Shown here piece after piece: positions 35,003 through 44,256 of a DNA stretch of 45,839 nucleotides. Made by a program: the position numbers and the translations under genes. Location of the stretch: the NCBI RefSeq assembly GCF_030518235.1, contig NZ_JAULSA010000026.1:1-45839 (forward strand), written 5' to 3'. The DNA is from Saccharibacillus sp. CPCC 101409. Lineage in GTDB: Bacteria > Bacillota > Bacilli > Paenibacillales > Paenibacillaceae. The stretch's first letter is position 1. Every line of letters begins with the position of its first letter. The notes under the pieces were generated by a model. The model saw only the letters and a list, made by a program, of their open reading frames with translations. It did no database searches and was not told where the DNA came from.

Positions 35003-35776
35003 GGATATCCTCCTGGATCAGCCGCTTCCCGCGCGCCCTTTTCTTGTTGGGTTAAGGGCGTCGATGGCGGGAATTCGGCTGTTTAGTAGTGGTGGGGTTG
35101 TGCGGCGAGCCGCTTTCGTCCCTACGGGACACGCTTGGACGACGGGTGCAGGGATTAATTTGCCGGAGTTGACGGTAAATCCGGGACCGGGCCGGCGGCT
35201 CCGGCTCCGGTTCGGAAGCTGCGCCGAATTGCCGCGCGGCGTTCGGCGCCGGTTCGGGCTCTGCGCCGCAATCCGGCGCGGCTGCATCGGCTGTGCCGCT
35301 TTTTCGGCGGCGCAGCTCCGCGTGCAGCACGCAGCCGTCGGCTGCGGCGCTTTTTCGCCGGCTACGTTGCCTTTTAGGCAACGTAGAGGAGCAGAATCCC
35401 GCCTCCGGCAGACCACGTTGCTTTTTATGCAACGTACAGCGCCGCCGGAGCTCTTTTCCGCTCCGATAAGGCTCCTACGCTGCCTTTTCGTCAACGTAGC
35501 TCCGCCGCCGGCGCTTTTTCGCCGGCCACGTTGCTTTTTAAGCAACGTAGAGGAGCAAAACCCCGCCGCCGGCAGACCACGTTGCTTTTTATGCAACGTA
35601 CAGCGCCGCCGGAGCTCTTTTCCGCTCCGATAAGGCTTCTACGCTGCCTTTTCGTCAACGTAGCTCCGCCGCCGGCGCTTTTTCGGCGGCCACGTTGCTT
35701 TTTAAGCAACGCAGCCGGATAACGTCCGTCCGGCACGGGCCAATCCGAAAAAGCGAACCGTCATTTTAACGGCAGA
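35003..35776. other. 774-base gap between purC and purS
   Basis: The region is occupied mainly by the hairpin-rich tandem repeat listed separately. Long open frames run through it on both strands, but the 164-base period is not a multiple of three and no ribosome binding site or conserved frame is present, so it is called noncoding. Confidence 0.7.
35345..35715. repeat. 164-bp hairpin-rich tandem repeat
   Basis: A 164-base unit occurs about 2.2 times. Landmark GACCACGTTGC starts at 35411 and 35575. Landmark (C/T)ACGTTGC following CGGC starts near 35362, 35526 and 35690. Each unit carries three small hairpins with arms such as ACGTTGC/GCAACGT around T-rich loops. Copies differ by few bases, so the duplication looks recent. 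Confidence 0.85.
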
Positions 35777-36682
35777 CTATAATCCGAGCAGGCTTTTGCC
35801 GGTCAGCCGCTCGTAGATGCCGAGGTAGCGCTTCGTCGTTTCTTCGACGACGTCCGCCGGAAGCGGATCGGGCGCGCTGTTTTTGTCCCAGTCGGTGCCG
35901 GACAGGTAAGCGCGCACGGGCTCTTTGTCCATGCTGTCGATCTCGATATCGAGCGCGTACTTGTCCTCCGCCCAGAAGCGCGAGGAGTCCGGCGTGAAGA
36001 TCTCGTCGATCAGGATCACCCGGCCGTCGACCAGGCCGAATTCGAATTTGCAGTCGGCGAGGATGATGCCTTTTTCGGCGCACGCTTTGCGGGCGAATTC
36101 GTACAGATCCAGACTTTTGCTTTGCAGCTCCGCCGCCAGTTCCGCGCCGACCAGTTCTTCCATTTTCGCAAACGGAATATCTTCGTCGTGGCCGACATCG
36201 TTTTTCGCGGCCGGGGTGAAGATCGGCTGCGGGAGCGGCGAATTCTTGCGCAGTCCGGCGGGAAGACCGATGCCGTTGACGGCGCCGCCCGCTTCGTACT
36301 GACGCCATCCGCCGCCGGTGATATAGCCGCGCACGACGCACTCGATATCGATCCGCTCCGCTTTGCGCGTGACCATGATGCGGTTCTTCAGCGCCAGCGG
36401 ATCTTTGGCGACCGCGCCGAGCTTCAATACGTCCGTGTGGACGACATGGTTCTCGATCAGATCGTCCGTTTGCTCGAACCAGTAGGCGCTGAGGCTGTTC
36501 AGCACATCGCCTTTGTACGGGATGGCCGGATCGAGCACATAGTCGAATGCGGAGATCCGGTCGGTCACGACGATCAGGTAATGCTCGCCGAGATCGTACA
36601 GCTCGCGCACTTTTCCTTTATACAGCAGCGGCGCGTCCACCAGATGTTCGGCGGTGGACAGGGCCTGCGAAGATACGAACAT
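35777..36682 (-). CDS. purC: SAICAR synthase
   Basis: The 301-residue protein has PLLYKGKVRELYDLGEHYLIVVTDRISAFD near its N-terminus, RIDIECVVRGYITGGGWRQYEAGG and LADCKFEFGLVDGRVILIDEIFTPDSSR. It joins aspartate to CAIR. It belongs to the longer (about 300-residue) form rather than the 240-residue Bacillus form. The start at 36682 follows AAGGGGGAAA. It lies 36 bases after purB. Confidence 0.96.
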   Translation of the reverse strand: MFVSSQALSTAEHLVDAPLLYKGKVRELYDLGEHYLIVVTDRISAFDYVLDPAIPYKGDVLNSLSAYWFEQTDDLIENHVVHTDVLKLGAVAKDPLALKNRIMVTRKAERIDIECVVRGYITGGGWRQYEAGGAVNGIGLPAGLRKNSPLPQPIFTPAAKNDVGHDEDIPFAKMEELVGAELAAELQSKSLDLYEFARKACAEKGIILADCKFEFGLVDGRVILIDEIFTPDSSRFWAEDKYALDIEIDSMDKEPVRAYLSGTDWDKNSAPDPLPADVVEETTKRYLGIYERLTGKSLLGL

Positions 36683-36718
36683 AAATACTTTCCCCCTTAA
36701 CCATGAAGTGCCCGGTAT

Positions 36719-38017
36719 CTATTCGTTCAGACCCAGCTTCGCGAAGATCGTATCGACATGCTTCAAATGCCAGGCCGGGTTGAACGCGTCTTCGATCTCG
36801 TCCGCGCTCAACACGTCGGTGATCGCCGGACTTGCCAGTACGATTTCCTTGAAGCTGCGCTGTTCTTCCCACGCCTGCATCGCGCGCGGCTGCACGGTGT
36901 CGTACGCCGTTTCGCGGCTCATGCCGGAGTCGATCAGCTTGGTCAGGATGCGGCCGGAGAACGGCACGCCGTACGTCCGCTCCATATTGCGCTTCATATT
37001 TTCCGGGAATACCGTCAGGTTCTTAATGATGTTGCCGAACCGGTTCAGCATGTAGTTGAGCAGCATCGTCGCGTCCGGCAGGATCACGCGTTCCGCGGAC
37101 GAGTGCGAGATATCGCGTTCGTGCCACAATCCGACGTTTTCGTAAGCCGTAATCATATGTCCGCGAATCACGCGCGACAGGCCGGAGATATTCTCGCTGC
37201 CGATCGGGTTACGTTTGTGCGGCATCGCCGACGAACCTTTTTGGCCTTTGGCGAATGCTTCTTCCACTTCGCGGAACTCGCTTTTCTGGAGCGCGCGCAC
37301 TTCGACGGCGAACTTGTCGAGCGACGTCGCGATCAGGGCGAGCGCCGACATATACTCGGCGTGGCGGTCGCGCTGAAGCGTCTGGGTCGAGATCGGAGCG
37401 GCTTTCGTGCCGAGCTTGCCGCAGACGATTTCTTCCACGCGCGGGTCGATATTGGCGTAGGTACCGACCGCGCCGGACATTTTGCCGTACTGGACGCCGT
37501 CGGCCGCATGGCGGAAACGCTCCAGGTTGCGCTTCATTTCCTCGTGCCACAGCGCCATTTTGAGGCCGAACGTGGTCGGTTCCGCGTGCACGCCGTGCGT
37601 GCGGCCCATCATCGGCGTCGATTTGTAAGCGATCGCTTTGTCCTTGAGGATCTCGATAAAGTTCAGGATATCGCGTTCGAGGATAGTGTTGGCCTGCAGC
37701 AGCAGGTAGCCGAGCGCCGTGTCCACGACGTCCGTCGAAGTCAGGCCGTAGTGCACCCATTTGCGCTCGTCGCCGAGGCTTTCGGATACTGCGCGGGTAA
37801 ACGCGATCACGTCGTGACGGGTTTCCTGCTCGATTTCGTAAATGCGGTCGATATCGAAAGTCGCGTTCTCGCGGATTTTCTTGACGTCTTCCGCCGGGAT
37901 CGCGCCCAGCTCCACCCACGCTTCGCAGGCGCAAATTTCCACTTCCAGCCAAGCTTTGAATTTGTTTTCCTCGCTCCAGATACTGCGCATTTCCGGTCTG
38001 CTGTAACGTTCGATCAT
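36719..38017 (-). CDS. purB: Adenylosuccinate lyase
   Basis: The 432-residue fumarase-superfamily enzyme has [20 protein letters not shown], the conserved TSTDVVDTA, His141 in [11 protein letters not shown] and the flexible signature loop [11 protein letters not shown] with catalytic Ser262/263. It removes fumarate from SAICAR and from adenylosuccinate. The start at 38017 has TGGAGG 11 bases upstream. It lies 194 bases after purK. Confidence 0.97.
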   Translation of the reverse strand: MIERYSRPEMRSIWSEENKFKAWLEVEICACEAWVELGAIPAEDVKKIRENATFDIDRIYEIEQETRHDVIAFTRAVSESLGDERKWVHYGLTSTDVVDTALGYLLLQANTILERDILNFIEILKDKAIAYKSTPMMGRTHGVHAEPTTFGLKMALWHEEMKRNLERFRHAADGVQYGKMSGAVGTYANIDPRVEEIVCGKLGTKAAPISTQTLQRDRHAEYMSALALIATSLDKFAVEVRALQKSEFREVEEAFAKGQKGSSAMPHKRNPIGSENISGLSRVIRGHMITAYENVGLWHERDISHSSAERVILPDATMLLNYMLNRFGNIIKNLTVFPENMKRNMERTYGVPFSGRILTKLIDSGMSRETAYDTVQPRAMQAWEEQRSFKEIVLASPAITDVLSADEIEDAFNPAWHLKHVDTIFAKLGLNE

Positions 38018-38211
38018 AAGGGGTATAGCCTCCAGGTTAAAAGTTTAAGGTGCTCCGACAGCGGGCTTATCGGGCCTTCTTCCATTATATATGTTGTCGA
38101 GATCGGGCATATAAAAGTACAAAAGTACAGGCGCCGATTGCAAGCTGCACAATATGCAATATTTCAAACCGAAAACCGGCCCGGGCGATATTCCGACAGG
38201 CGGCATTTCGT

Positions 38212-39585
38212 TTACTCCGCCGGCCAGATGCCGGCCGATTCGATCCATGCCAGCGCGTCGGCGGTATCGCCGCAGAGCAGATTGATATGGCCCATCTTGC
38301 GGCCGGTCTTGGCCTCGGCTTTGCCGTACAGGTGGAACTTGGGCCGCACGGCTTCGGTGCCGAGGCTCTCCGGCGACAGCATCAGCTTCGTCGTGCCCTC
38401 CAGGTGCTCGCCGAGCACATTGACCATCACGACCGGCGTCCGCAGTTCGGGACTGCCGAGCGGCAGGCCGCAGATCGCGCGCACATGCTGCTCGAACTGC
38501 GAAGTCGTGCAGGCTTCCATCGTGTAGTGGCCCGAATTATGCGGCCGCGGCGCGACTTCGTTGACGTACAGGCGGCCGTCCTGGCCGTAGAACATCTCGA
38601 CGGCCAGCAGCCCGACCGCGCCGAGCGATTCCGCGATGCGCGCGGCGAGCCGCTCCGCTTCGGCGAGCACGTCCGCCGGCACGCGGGCCGGCACGATCGA
38701 AGCGTGCAGGATGCCGCGGCGGTGAATATTTTCCGCCGGCGGGAACGTGCTCGTCTCGCCCAGCGAACTGCGCGCGGCGATGACCGAGATCTCGCATCGG
38801 AACGCGATAAACTGCTCCAGCACCAGCTCCGCGCCCGAAGCGGACAGCTCGCCGTAGGCCCGCGCCGCCTCGTGCGCGGCGTGAATCACGAACTGCCCTT
38901 TGCCGTCGTAGCCTCCGGTCGCGGTCTTCAGCACGCACGGCGTGCCCAGACGCGCGATCGCCGCGTCCAATTCCGCTTCGCTCCCGATCGCCGCGTAAGG
39001 GGCGACCGTCGCCCCCGCCGCCTCCAGCGCCGCCTTCTCGCGCAGGCGGTGCTGGGTCGTGTAGAGCAGCCGGCTGCCCTGCGGCACATACGACCGCTCT
39101 TCGAGCAGAGCGGCGACTTCCGCGTCCACGTTCTCGAACTCGTACGTGATCACGTCCGTCCGCGCGGCCAGCTCCGCCGCGGCGGCCTTGTCCGAGTAGG
39201 CGGCGACGATCTGCGCCGCCACCTGCCCGCTCGGCCCTTCGGGCGCCGGGTCCAGCGCCACGAAGCGGTACCCCAGCGGCGCTCCGGCCAGCGCCATCAT
39301 GCGGCCGAGCTGACCGCCGCCCAGCACCCCGATCGCCGCTCCCGGCGCGATCACGCGCGCCGCGCCGCTTGCCGCCGGCGCGCCTTGTTCGCTGCGCTCC
39401 GCGGGCTGTGCCGCTTGTCCTGCGGCTCCAGGACCGGCTGTTCCGGCCTCGCCGCCCACTCCTGCGCTCTTCGCCGCTTCGCCTTGCTCCGCCGCGGCCC
39501 GCTGCGCCGCCGCTTGTCCCGCTCCCGCCTGCCCGGCCGGCTCCGCGCCAATTCCCGCTTCCATTCCGCGCTTCGCTTCGCTCAT
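38212..39585 (-). CDS. purK: N5-CAIR synthetase with Ala-rich N-terminal extension
   Basis: The PurK core starts at about residue 82 ([20 protein letters not shown]) and has the ATP-grasp segments [18 protein letters not shown] and [13 protein letters not shown]. Before it lies a low-complexity Ala/Gly/Gln/Glu tract. The ATG at 39585 overlaps the purE stop (ATGA) and has GGAGGCGGAG upstream, so the extension is probably translated. A GTG at residue 78 would give a classic PurK start but has no good site. It carboxylates AIR with bicarbonate and ATP. The usual length is about 380. Confidence 0.94.
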   Translation of the reverse strand: MSEAKRGMEAGIGAEPAGQAGAGQAAAQRAAAEQGEAAKSAGVGGEAGTAGPGAAGQAAQPAERSEQGAPAASGAARVIAPGAAIGVLGGGQLGRMMALAGAPLGYRFVALDPAPEGPSGQVAAQIVAAYSDKAAAAELAARTDVITYEFENVDAEVAALLEERSYVPQGSRLLYTTQHRLREKAALEAAGATVAPYAAIGSEAELDAAIARLGTPCVLKTATGGYDGKGQFVIHAAHEAARAYGELSASGAELVLEQFIAFRCEISVIAARSSLGETSTFPPAENIHRRGILHASIVPARVPADVLAEAERLAARIAESLGAVGLLAVEMFYGQDGRLYVNEVAPRPHNSGHYTMEACTTSQFEQHVRAICGLPLGSPELRTPVVMVNVLGEHLEGTTKLMLSPESLGTEAVRPKFHLYGKAEAKTGRKMGHINLLCGDTADALAWIESAGIWPAE

Positions 39586-40064
39586 GGCAGCTCCGCCTCC
39601 AGCACCTCGCGCTCGATTCTCGCGCGGCGGGCCGCGACGCGGTCAAGCACCGCGTCGTCGGAAGCGCCGACGATCTGCGCCGCAAGCAATCCGGCGTTGG
39701 TCGCGCCGGCTTTGCCGATCGCCACCGTGGCGACCGGCACGCCGCCCGGCATCTGCACGATCGACAAGAGCGAGTCCAATCCGTTCAGCGCGGCCGACTG
39801 GACCGGCACGCCGATGACCGGCAGCGGCGTCTTCGCCGCGACCATGCCCGGCAGATGCGCCGCGCCGCCCGCGCCGGCGATAATGACTTTGAAGCCGCGT
39901 TCGCGCGCTTCTTCCGCGTATCGGAACATCAGGTCCGGCGTCCGGTGGGCCGAGACCACTTTTTTCTCGTACGGAATTTCGAGTTCGTCCAGCATCCGGC
40001 AAGCATGCTGCATCGTTTCCCAATCGGATGTACTGCCCATAATGACCGCTACCTGCAAAGACAT
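39582..40064 (-). CDS. purE: N5-CAIR mutase
   Basis: The 160-residue protein has the class I PurE motifs [27 protein letters not shown] and [16 protein letters not shown]. It converts N5-CAIR to CAIR. The start at 40064 follows TGGAGTG by 7 bases. It is the first gene after the riboswitch leader and overlaps purK by 4 bases. Confidence 0.97.
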   Translation of the reverse strand: MSLQVAVIMGSTSDWETMQHACRMLDELEIPYEKKVVSAHRTPDLMFRYAEEARERGFKVIIAGAGGAAHLPGMVAAKTPLPVIGVPVQSAALNGLDSLLSIVQMPGGVPVATVAIGKAGATNAGLLAAQIVGASDDAVLDRVAARRARIEREVLEAELP

Positions 40065-40136
40065 GGTTCACACTCCATTTGTTCGTTTTTCGGCAGCTGC
40101 GCGAATCTTGAACGAAGCGCGCAGGCCGTAAATAAC

Positions 40137-40187
40137 AGAAAAGTCCGGCATTCCGCAGAATCTTGCGATCTTCGGGAATCCGGACAC
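40137..40187 (-). terminator. Riboswitch-controlled intrinsic terminator before purE
   Basis: On the minus strand GTCCGGATTCC pairs with GGAATGCCGGAC (one bulge) across a 20-base loop, then TTTTCTGTT. It sits 70 bases before purE and is the expected off switch. Confidence 0.7.
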
Positions 40188-40376
40188 GGAAAGCAACGAA
40201 TCGGCGAAGCGGGATTTCTCCCGTCCGGACGCGCGGGAACGACAATTCCGCGCTCGTTTGGGGCGGATTCTCGCTCGGGAACGGCGGCCGGCCCGAAGCC
40301 GGGCATGCCGGCGGCAGGAAACGGCGCAGCGCCGGCGTTGTCCGCCGCGCTCCGCGCATCAGCCTTTCGTTTGCTT

Positions 40377-40441
40377 CCGTAGTCCGGAAATTTACGGCTC
40401 CCGGGTAGATACTGCCGGGCCTTATCCCCGGCTTTATACGG
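40377..40441 (-). ncRNA. Guanine riboswitch aptamer (purine class)
   Basis: On the minus strand the segments fall in order: CCGTATAAAG (P1 5' side), GGGGATAAGGCCC (P2/L2), TATCTACC (J2/3), GGGAGCCGTAAATTTCC (P3/L3 with CCGTAAA) and GGACTACGG (J3/1 and P1 3' side). CCGTA pairs with TACGG to close P1. The C in GACTAC, at the position of C74, marks guanine rather than adenine specificity. Binding should favour termination. Confidence 0.9.
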
Positions 40442-40520
40442 CACGCTATTCAGCTTGAACTTTCGGTCGATGCACTGTCGATTTTCGGAGCGCGATTGGC
40501 ACGCGTCCGACTTCCGTTTC

Positions 40521-40550
40521 AGTTTACCAATTCCGTACACGTCATGTCAA
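40521..40550 (-). promoter_or_regulatory. Purine operon promoter
   Basis: TTGACA (40550-40545), an 18-base spacer and TAAACT (40526-40521) on the minus strand. The -35 is perfect and the -10 moderate. Transcription would start about 70 bases before the aptamer. Confidence 0.65.
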
Positions 40551-40553
40551 ATT

Positions 40554-40597
40554 AAAACCGTACATTACAAAACGGTAAAATCCGAATGTTCGTCTTT
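40554..40597. promoter_or_regulatory. Inverted PurBox-like pair (PurR operator)
   Basis: AAAACCGTACATT (40554-40566) matches the Bacillus PurBox AWWWCCGAACWWT at 12 of 13 positions. AATGTTCGTCTTT (40585-40597) matches its inverse at 11 of 13. They face each other across 18 bases directly upstream of the -35, as in Bacillus pur promoters. Confidence 0.65.
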
Positions 40598-40612
40598 TAA
40601 CTCGATCCTGAC

Positions 40613-40652
40613 AAAAAAGACCGGAAACGCAGCGCGTCTCCGGCCTTTTCTT
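40613..40652 (-). terminator. Terminator after the UspA gene
   Basis: On the minus strand GGCCGGAGACGCG pairs with CGTTTCCGGTC (imperfect), then TTTTTTG. It separates the universal stress gene from the purine control region. Confidence 0.8.
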
Positions 40653-40713
40653 TATTCGCCGCCTTGCTTAAAATTTGCGATTCCCTGCGTTAAGAGGCGG
40701 CGATCCGAACTTT

Positions 40714-41148
40714 TTACTTGACGATCAGCACCGGAATCTCCGAATGCTGCACGACGTTGTGGCTGACGCTGCCGAGCACGAACTCGCGAATCGCGCCCAG
40801 TCCCCGGCTGCCGATTACGATAACGTCCGCGCCGAGTTCTTTGGCATATTCGAGAATCAGCACCGCCGGCGCTCCCTGACGCATCTCGATGCGCGCTTCC
40901 ACGCCCGCTTCGGCGATGCGGCGGCGCGCTTCTTCCACCGTCTGCTCCGCCAGATCAAAGAATTCCTTGTTCACGCTGCCCGGCACGGGCGCGATCCCGT
41001 CGCCGACGAAGAAACGCGGATAGTCGTAAATATGCAGCACTTCAAGCGCCGCTCCCGGCGTGGCCTGAGCCAGCCCGATCGCGCGTTCGAGCGCTTTATT
41101 GGATGCGTTGGAACCGTCGTAAGCCAGCAGAATTTTGGAGAACAGCAT
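40714..41148 (-). CDS. Universal stress protein, UspA family
   Basis: The 144-residue protein has KILLAYDGSNASNKALERAI at the N-terminus and the ATP-binding motif G-x2-G-x9-GS near the C-terminus (GSRGLGAIREFVLGSVSH), then IPVLIV. It is of the ATP-binding class, cytoplasmic. The start at 41148 follows AAAGAGGTG. A longer frame upstream is not supported. It ends at a strong terminator, so it is monocistronic. Confidence 0.94.
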   Translation of the reverse strand: MLFSKILLAYDGSNASNKALERAIGLAQATPGAALEVLHIYDYPRFFVGDGIAPVPGSVNKEFFDLAEQTVEEARRRIAEAGVEARIEMRQGAPAVLILEYAKELGADVIVIGSRGLGAIREFVLGSVSHNVVQHSEIPVLIVK

Positions 41149-41322
41149 AACAAGCACCTCTTTCTTCGCTTTCGGATTCGGACCGGTCCGGCGGCCGGAT
41201 GGTTCAGCTTTCGCCGGATGTCCGTTCATAGTCTCTATTACCCGCGCGAAACGGCACCTCAAACGTCCTTGCTTGGCTTGCTCCGGCGATTGTCTTAAGC
41301 TGCTTTAAACAGTCGAGCGCCG

Positions 41323-41607
41323 CTACAGCAGCGTAAACAAATATCCGTACACCGCGATATTGACGAGCAGCAGCAGCGGAACGCCGAAGCGGAACGAGTT
41401 GTGCTGCGTTTTGTGCCTTTTCGTGCTCATCGCCGTCCAGATTCCGAGCGCCCCGCCAATCGCGGCCAGCAGAAACAGCGTCCGTTCCGGCACGCGCCGT
41501 TTACGTTTTTGCGCTTTGCGTTTGTCGCCGGCCATCACCGCGTAAGCGGCGATATTGAGCGCGACCAGCCAGGCGGCGAGCAGCAGCGCTCCCGTTGCGA
41601 TCTCCAT
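41323..41607 (-). CDS. DUF1294 family membrane protein
   Basis: The 94-residue protein has hydrophobic segments at about residues 5-25, 44-60 and 75-93. The family pattern YAVMAGDKRKAQKRKRRVPE, then LFLLAAIGGALGIWTAM and KHKTQHNSFRFGVPLL is clear. Function is unknown in the family. The start at 41607 has GGGGAAAAA upstream. It stands alone, downstream of the response-regulator operon. Confidence 0.88.
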   Translation of the reverse strand: MEIATGALLLAAWLVALNIAAYAVMAGDKRKAQKRKRRVPERTLFLLAAIGGALGIWTAMSTKRHKTQHNSFRFGVPLLLLVNIAVYGYLFTLL

Positions 41608-41714
41608 CCGTTTTTCCCCATTCCCGTTTCCGTTTCTTCTTCCAAAAATCCCAAATCAAAAAATCCGGCACCGGCGGCTCCGGGCGCGAAGCCGTTCGCG
41701 ATTGGAACCCGCCT

Positions 41715-42317
41715 TCAGATCCATCCTTTTTCCTCCGCCAGCCTGACCGCTTCGATCCGGCTTTTGACCTGGAGTTTGCTCAGCGTTTCCGAAATATAAT
41801 TGCGCACCGTGCCGTACGACAAATGCAGCGCGGCCGCGATCTCGCCGGCGCTGCTGCCTTCCGCCGCCAGCCGCAAAATATCCCGCTCCCGCTGCGTCAG
41901 CGGATTTTCTTCGCGCAGGCTGCCGAATACAAGTTCCGGGGATACCTCGCGGTGCCCCTGCATCACGCGGCGGATCGATTCGGCCAGTTTCTCGACCGGC
42001 TCGTCTTTGAGCAGATAACCGCGAATCCCCGCCTCCACGCCGCGTTCGAAATATCCCGGCCGCGCAAAAGTCGTCAGGATCACCACTTTGCATGCCGCCC
42101 CCTCCGCCCGAAGGCGCTCCGCCACATCCAGTCCGCTCAGCTTCGGCATTTCGATATCCATCAGGCAGACGTCCGGTTTCAGCGTCTCGATCCGCTCCAG
42201 CGCTTCCTCGCCGTCCCCCGCTTCGCCGGCCACTTCGATATCGTCTTCCAAACTCAGCAGCGACGACATCGCGCCCCTGAGCAGACGCTGGTCTTCCGCA
42301 ATCACGATCCGGATCAT
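41715..42317 (-). CDS. NarL/LuxR-type response regulator
   Basis: The 200-residue protein has a receiver domain (IRIVIAEDQRLLRGAMSSLL, phospho-acceptor Asp54 in CLMDIEMPK) and a C-terminal LuxR helix-turn-helix (LTQRERDILRLAAEGSSAGE, GTVRNYISETLSKL). It is transcribed with its kinase, overlapping it by 4 bases. It probably controls the ABC transporter genes at the head of the same operon, as in DesKR/YvfTU-like modules. Confidence 0.93.
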   Translation of the reverse strand: MIRIVIAEDQRLLRGAMSSLLSLEDDIEVAGEAGDGEEALERIETLKPDVCLMDIEMPKLSGLDVAERLRAEGAACKVVILTTFARPGYFERGVEAGIRGYLLKDEPVEKLAESIRRVMQGHREVSPELVFGSLREENPLTQRERDILRLAAEGSSAGEIAAALHLSYGTVRNYISETLSKLQVKSRIEAVRLAEEKGWI

Positions 42318-43510
42318 CCGCTTACGCCTCCTTGTTGATTTTTGACCACGATCGGCACGTTGACCGTGAGCCTCATCCCGCCGCCTTCGCGCGGAGTCAG
42401 CCGCAGCATGCCTTCAATCAGCGCCAGGCGTTCGCGCATCCCTTTCAGTCCGTTGCCGCCGCCCGTCGCTTCAAGTCCGCTGTCCGATGGCCGAAGCGGC
42501 GCATCGTTCGAAGCCCGCGGCTCTGCGTATTCAAGTCCAATTCCGTCGTCTTCGATCCGCAGTTCAACCTCCGAATCGCTTCGGCTCACCGTCACGGTGC
42601 ACCTATTCGCCCGGCTGTGCTTGACGATATTCGTGACCGCTTCTTTCAGGCACAGGCTCAATATATTCTGCGTCAGGTCCGGCACGCCTTGAAGCTCCGT
42701 TTCGCCTTCGACGTTCAGCGCGATTTCCGCCGTCCGCAGCATTTCCCGCGCTTCGATCAGCTCCTCGCCGATCTTGACCGAGCGCATTTCCGAGACCAGC
42801 TCGCGCATCTGCCGCAGCGCGGCGCGCGAAGTCTCCTGGATTTCCCGCGCTTCCGTTTGGGCGCGCTCCGGATTTTTAAGCGCAAGTTTTTCGACAAGCT
42901 GGCTTTTGAGCGTAATAAGCGACAGCGTGTGGCCGAGCGTATCGTGCAGATCGCGCGCGATCCGCATGCGTTCGTCCCTTTTCATCAACTCGCCGATCTG
43001 CGCATTGGCCGCATCGAGCTGACGCCGCAGTTCCATCTGGCGGTTCAGCGAACGCAGCCCGTACGGAATCAGCAGCAAAATGACGACAATCGGCACCAGG
43101 GAAATCAGATCCGTGGCGATCAGTCCATGGAGATTCAGCAGAATACTTACGCCCATCGCCGCGCCGGACAGCAGAACGAACCGCTTGAACGTTCTGCCGT
43201 CGTCGATCCACCCGATAAAGTTCGCCGTAAAAAAGCCCAGATACAAATTATACAGTCCGCCCAATCCGCTCAGCGCCACGATGATCAGTATCATGACAAG
43301 CAGCAGCGCATGGTAGCCTTTGCCCACCGGCGTCCAGTACAACTGCCGATGAACGATCAGGAACAGCGCCACCAGCGCATACCCGGCGATCTGCACAATA
43401 TCGGGCTTTCCCTGCACGCTGAGAATCGGAAAGATCAGATACAGCAGAAAGATATAAGGAAACATCCCGAATCTTTTGGGCAGCCGAAACCAGGACCCGA
43501 TTGTTTTCAT
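42314..43510 (-). CDS. Membrane histidine kinase, DesK-like (HisKA_3)
   Basis: The 398-residue protein has about five membrane helices in residues 15-155, a dimerisation domain with RIARDLHDTLGHTLSLIT (phospho-acceptor His189), and an HATPase domain (CLKEAVTNIVKHSRANRC, IEDDGIGL, NGLKGMRERLALIEG). There is no extracellular sensor domain, so it probably senses through the membrane or the adjacent transporter. It starts 7 bases after the permease stop. Confidence 0.92.
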   Translation of the reverse strand: MKTIGSWFRLPKRFGMFPYIFLLYLIFPILSVQGKPDIVQIAGYALVALFLIVHRQLYWTPVGKGYHALLLVMILIIVALSGLGGLYNLYLGFFTANFIGWIDDGRTFKRFVLLSGAAMGVSILLNLHGLIATDLISLVPIVVILLLIPYGLRSLNRQMELRRQLDAANAQIGELMKRDERMRIARDLHDTLGHTLSLITLKSQLVEKLALKNPERAQTEAREIQETSRAALRQMRELVSEMRSVKIGEELIEAREMLRTAEIALNVEGETELQGVPDLTQNILSLCLKEAVTNIVKHSRANRCTVTVSRSDSEVELRIEDDGIGLEYAEPRASNDAPLRPSDSGLEATGGGNGLKGMRERLALIEGMLRLTPREGGGMRLTVNVPIVVKNQQGGVSG

Positions 43511-43517
43511 TTCCCGC

Positions 43518-44255
43518 TTACACCGCTTCCTGTTTTTTTCTCACATATCCCGATAGTATCATAAAAGCGACCAGGTAGCCGAGCAGAATTGCAATCGAAA
43601 CCGGCGAAGGAGCCGTTCCGCCGGCGATCGACCAGGCGCCCTGACCGTAGTTGTACGCGGGCAGCCATCTGCCGATCTGACGGACCGCATCCGGCATCAT
43701 ATCGAGCGGAATCCACAGTCCGCCCAGCACCGCAAGTCCCATGTACAAAATGTAGCCGATGCCGTTTGCCGTATCCACTTTGCGCATGCACCCGAGCAGC
43801 GAGCCCAGCGCGAGAAACGGCAGCGACGCAAGCGAGATCCACAGCCCGGCCGAGATCCACTCCGCCGCGCTCAGCGATACGCCGTTAATCAGATAACCCG
43901 CGGCAAAAATAACGGCGACCGACAGCAGGTTCAGCAGCATCTGCGCGATCATTTTGCCGGCGACGTACACGGCTCCGCGCAGCGGGGTGACCCGGATAAA
44001 GACCGACCAGCCCTGCGTCCGCTCCTGCACCAGTCTGAGGCCGAACGTCATGACGGACGTGCCCATCACGCTGAATGCGGCCATCGACATCAGGTAGTGC
44101 ATCTGCCATTCGGACGCGTCCGGCATATCGCTGTTCAGCAGCCGGGTGAAGATAAAGTAGAACACGATCGGCATTGTCAGTGACCAGAAAATAAAATACG
44201 GGTTGCGCGCCATCCGCAGACTCTCCGCTTTGCTTTGCAGCCATAAACTCTTCAT
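43518..44255 (-). CDS. ABC-2 type transporter permease
   Basis: The 245-residue protein has six predicted membrane segments (for example IFWSLTMPIVFYFIFTRLL, MAAFSVMGTSVMTFGLRLV, GIGYILYMGLAVLGGLWIPL). The motif ERTQGWSVFIRVTPL is typical of ABC-2 permeases. It pairs with the ATPase gene one base upstream (stop 44257, start 44255), whose end supplies GGAGG. It probably exports a drug, lipid or peptide. The substrate is unknown. Confidence 0.9.
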   Translation of the reverse strand: MKSLWLQSKAESLRMARNPYFIFWSLTMPIVFYFIFTRLLNSDMPDASEWQMHYLMSMAAFSVMGTSVMTFGLRLVQERTQGWSVFIRVTPLRGAVYVAGKMIAQMLLNLLSVAVIFAAGYLINGVSLSAAEWISAGLWISLASLPFLALGSLLGCMRKVDTANGIGYILYMGLAVLGGLWIPLDMMPDAVRQIGRWLPAYNYGQGAWSIAGGTAPSPVSIAILLGYLVAFMILSGYVRKKQEAV

Positions 44256-44256
44256 C

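Larger units (their letters stand above)
40065..40544 (-). other. Long leader of the purine operon
   Basis: About 450 bases separate the promoter from purE. The leader holds the guanine aptamer (40441-40377), about 190 bases of GC-rich sequence without a gene, and the terminator (40187-40137). The GC-rich middle may contain the antiterminator or another fold. Confidence 0.6.

Noticed and set aside
35003..35776. Long open frames (up to about 210 codons) on both strands between purC and purS
   Set aside because: They run through a 164-base tandem repeat whose period shifts the frame, lack ribosome binding sites and are explained by GC-rich composition.
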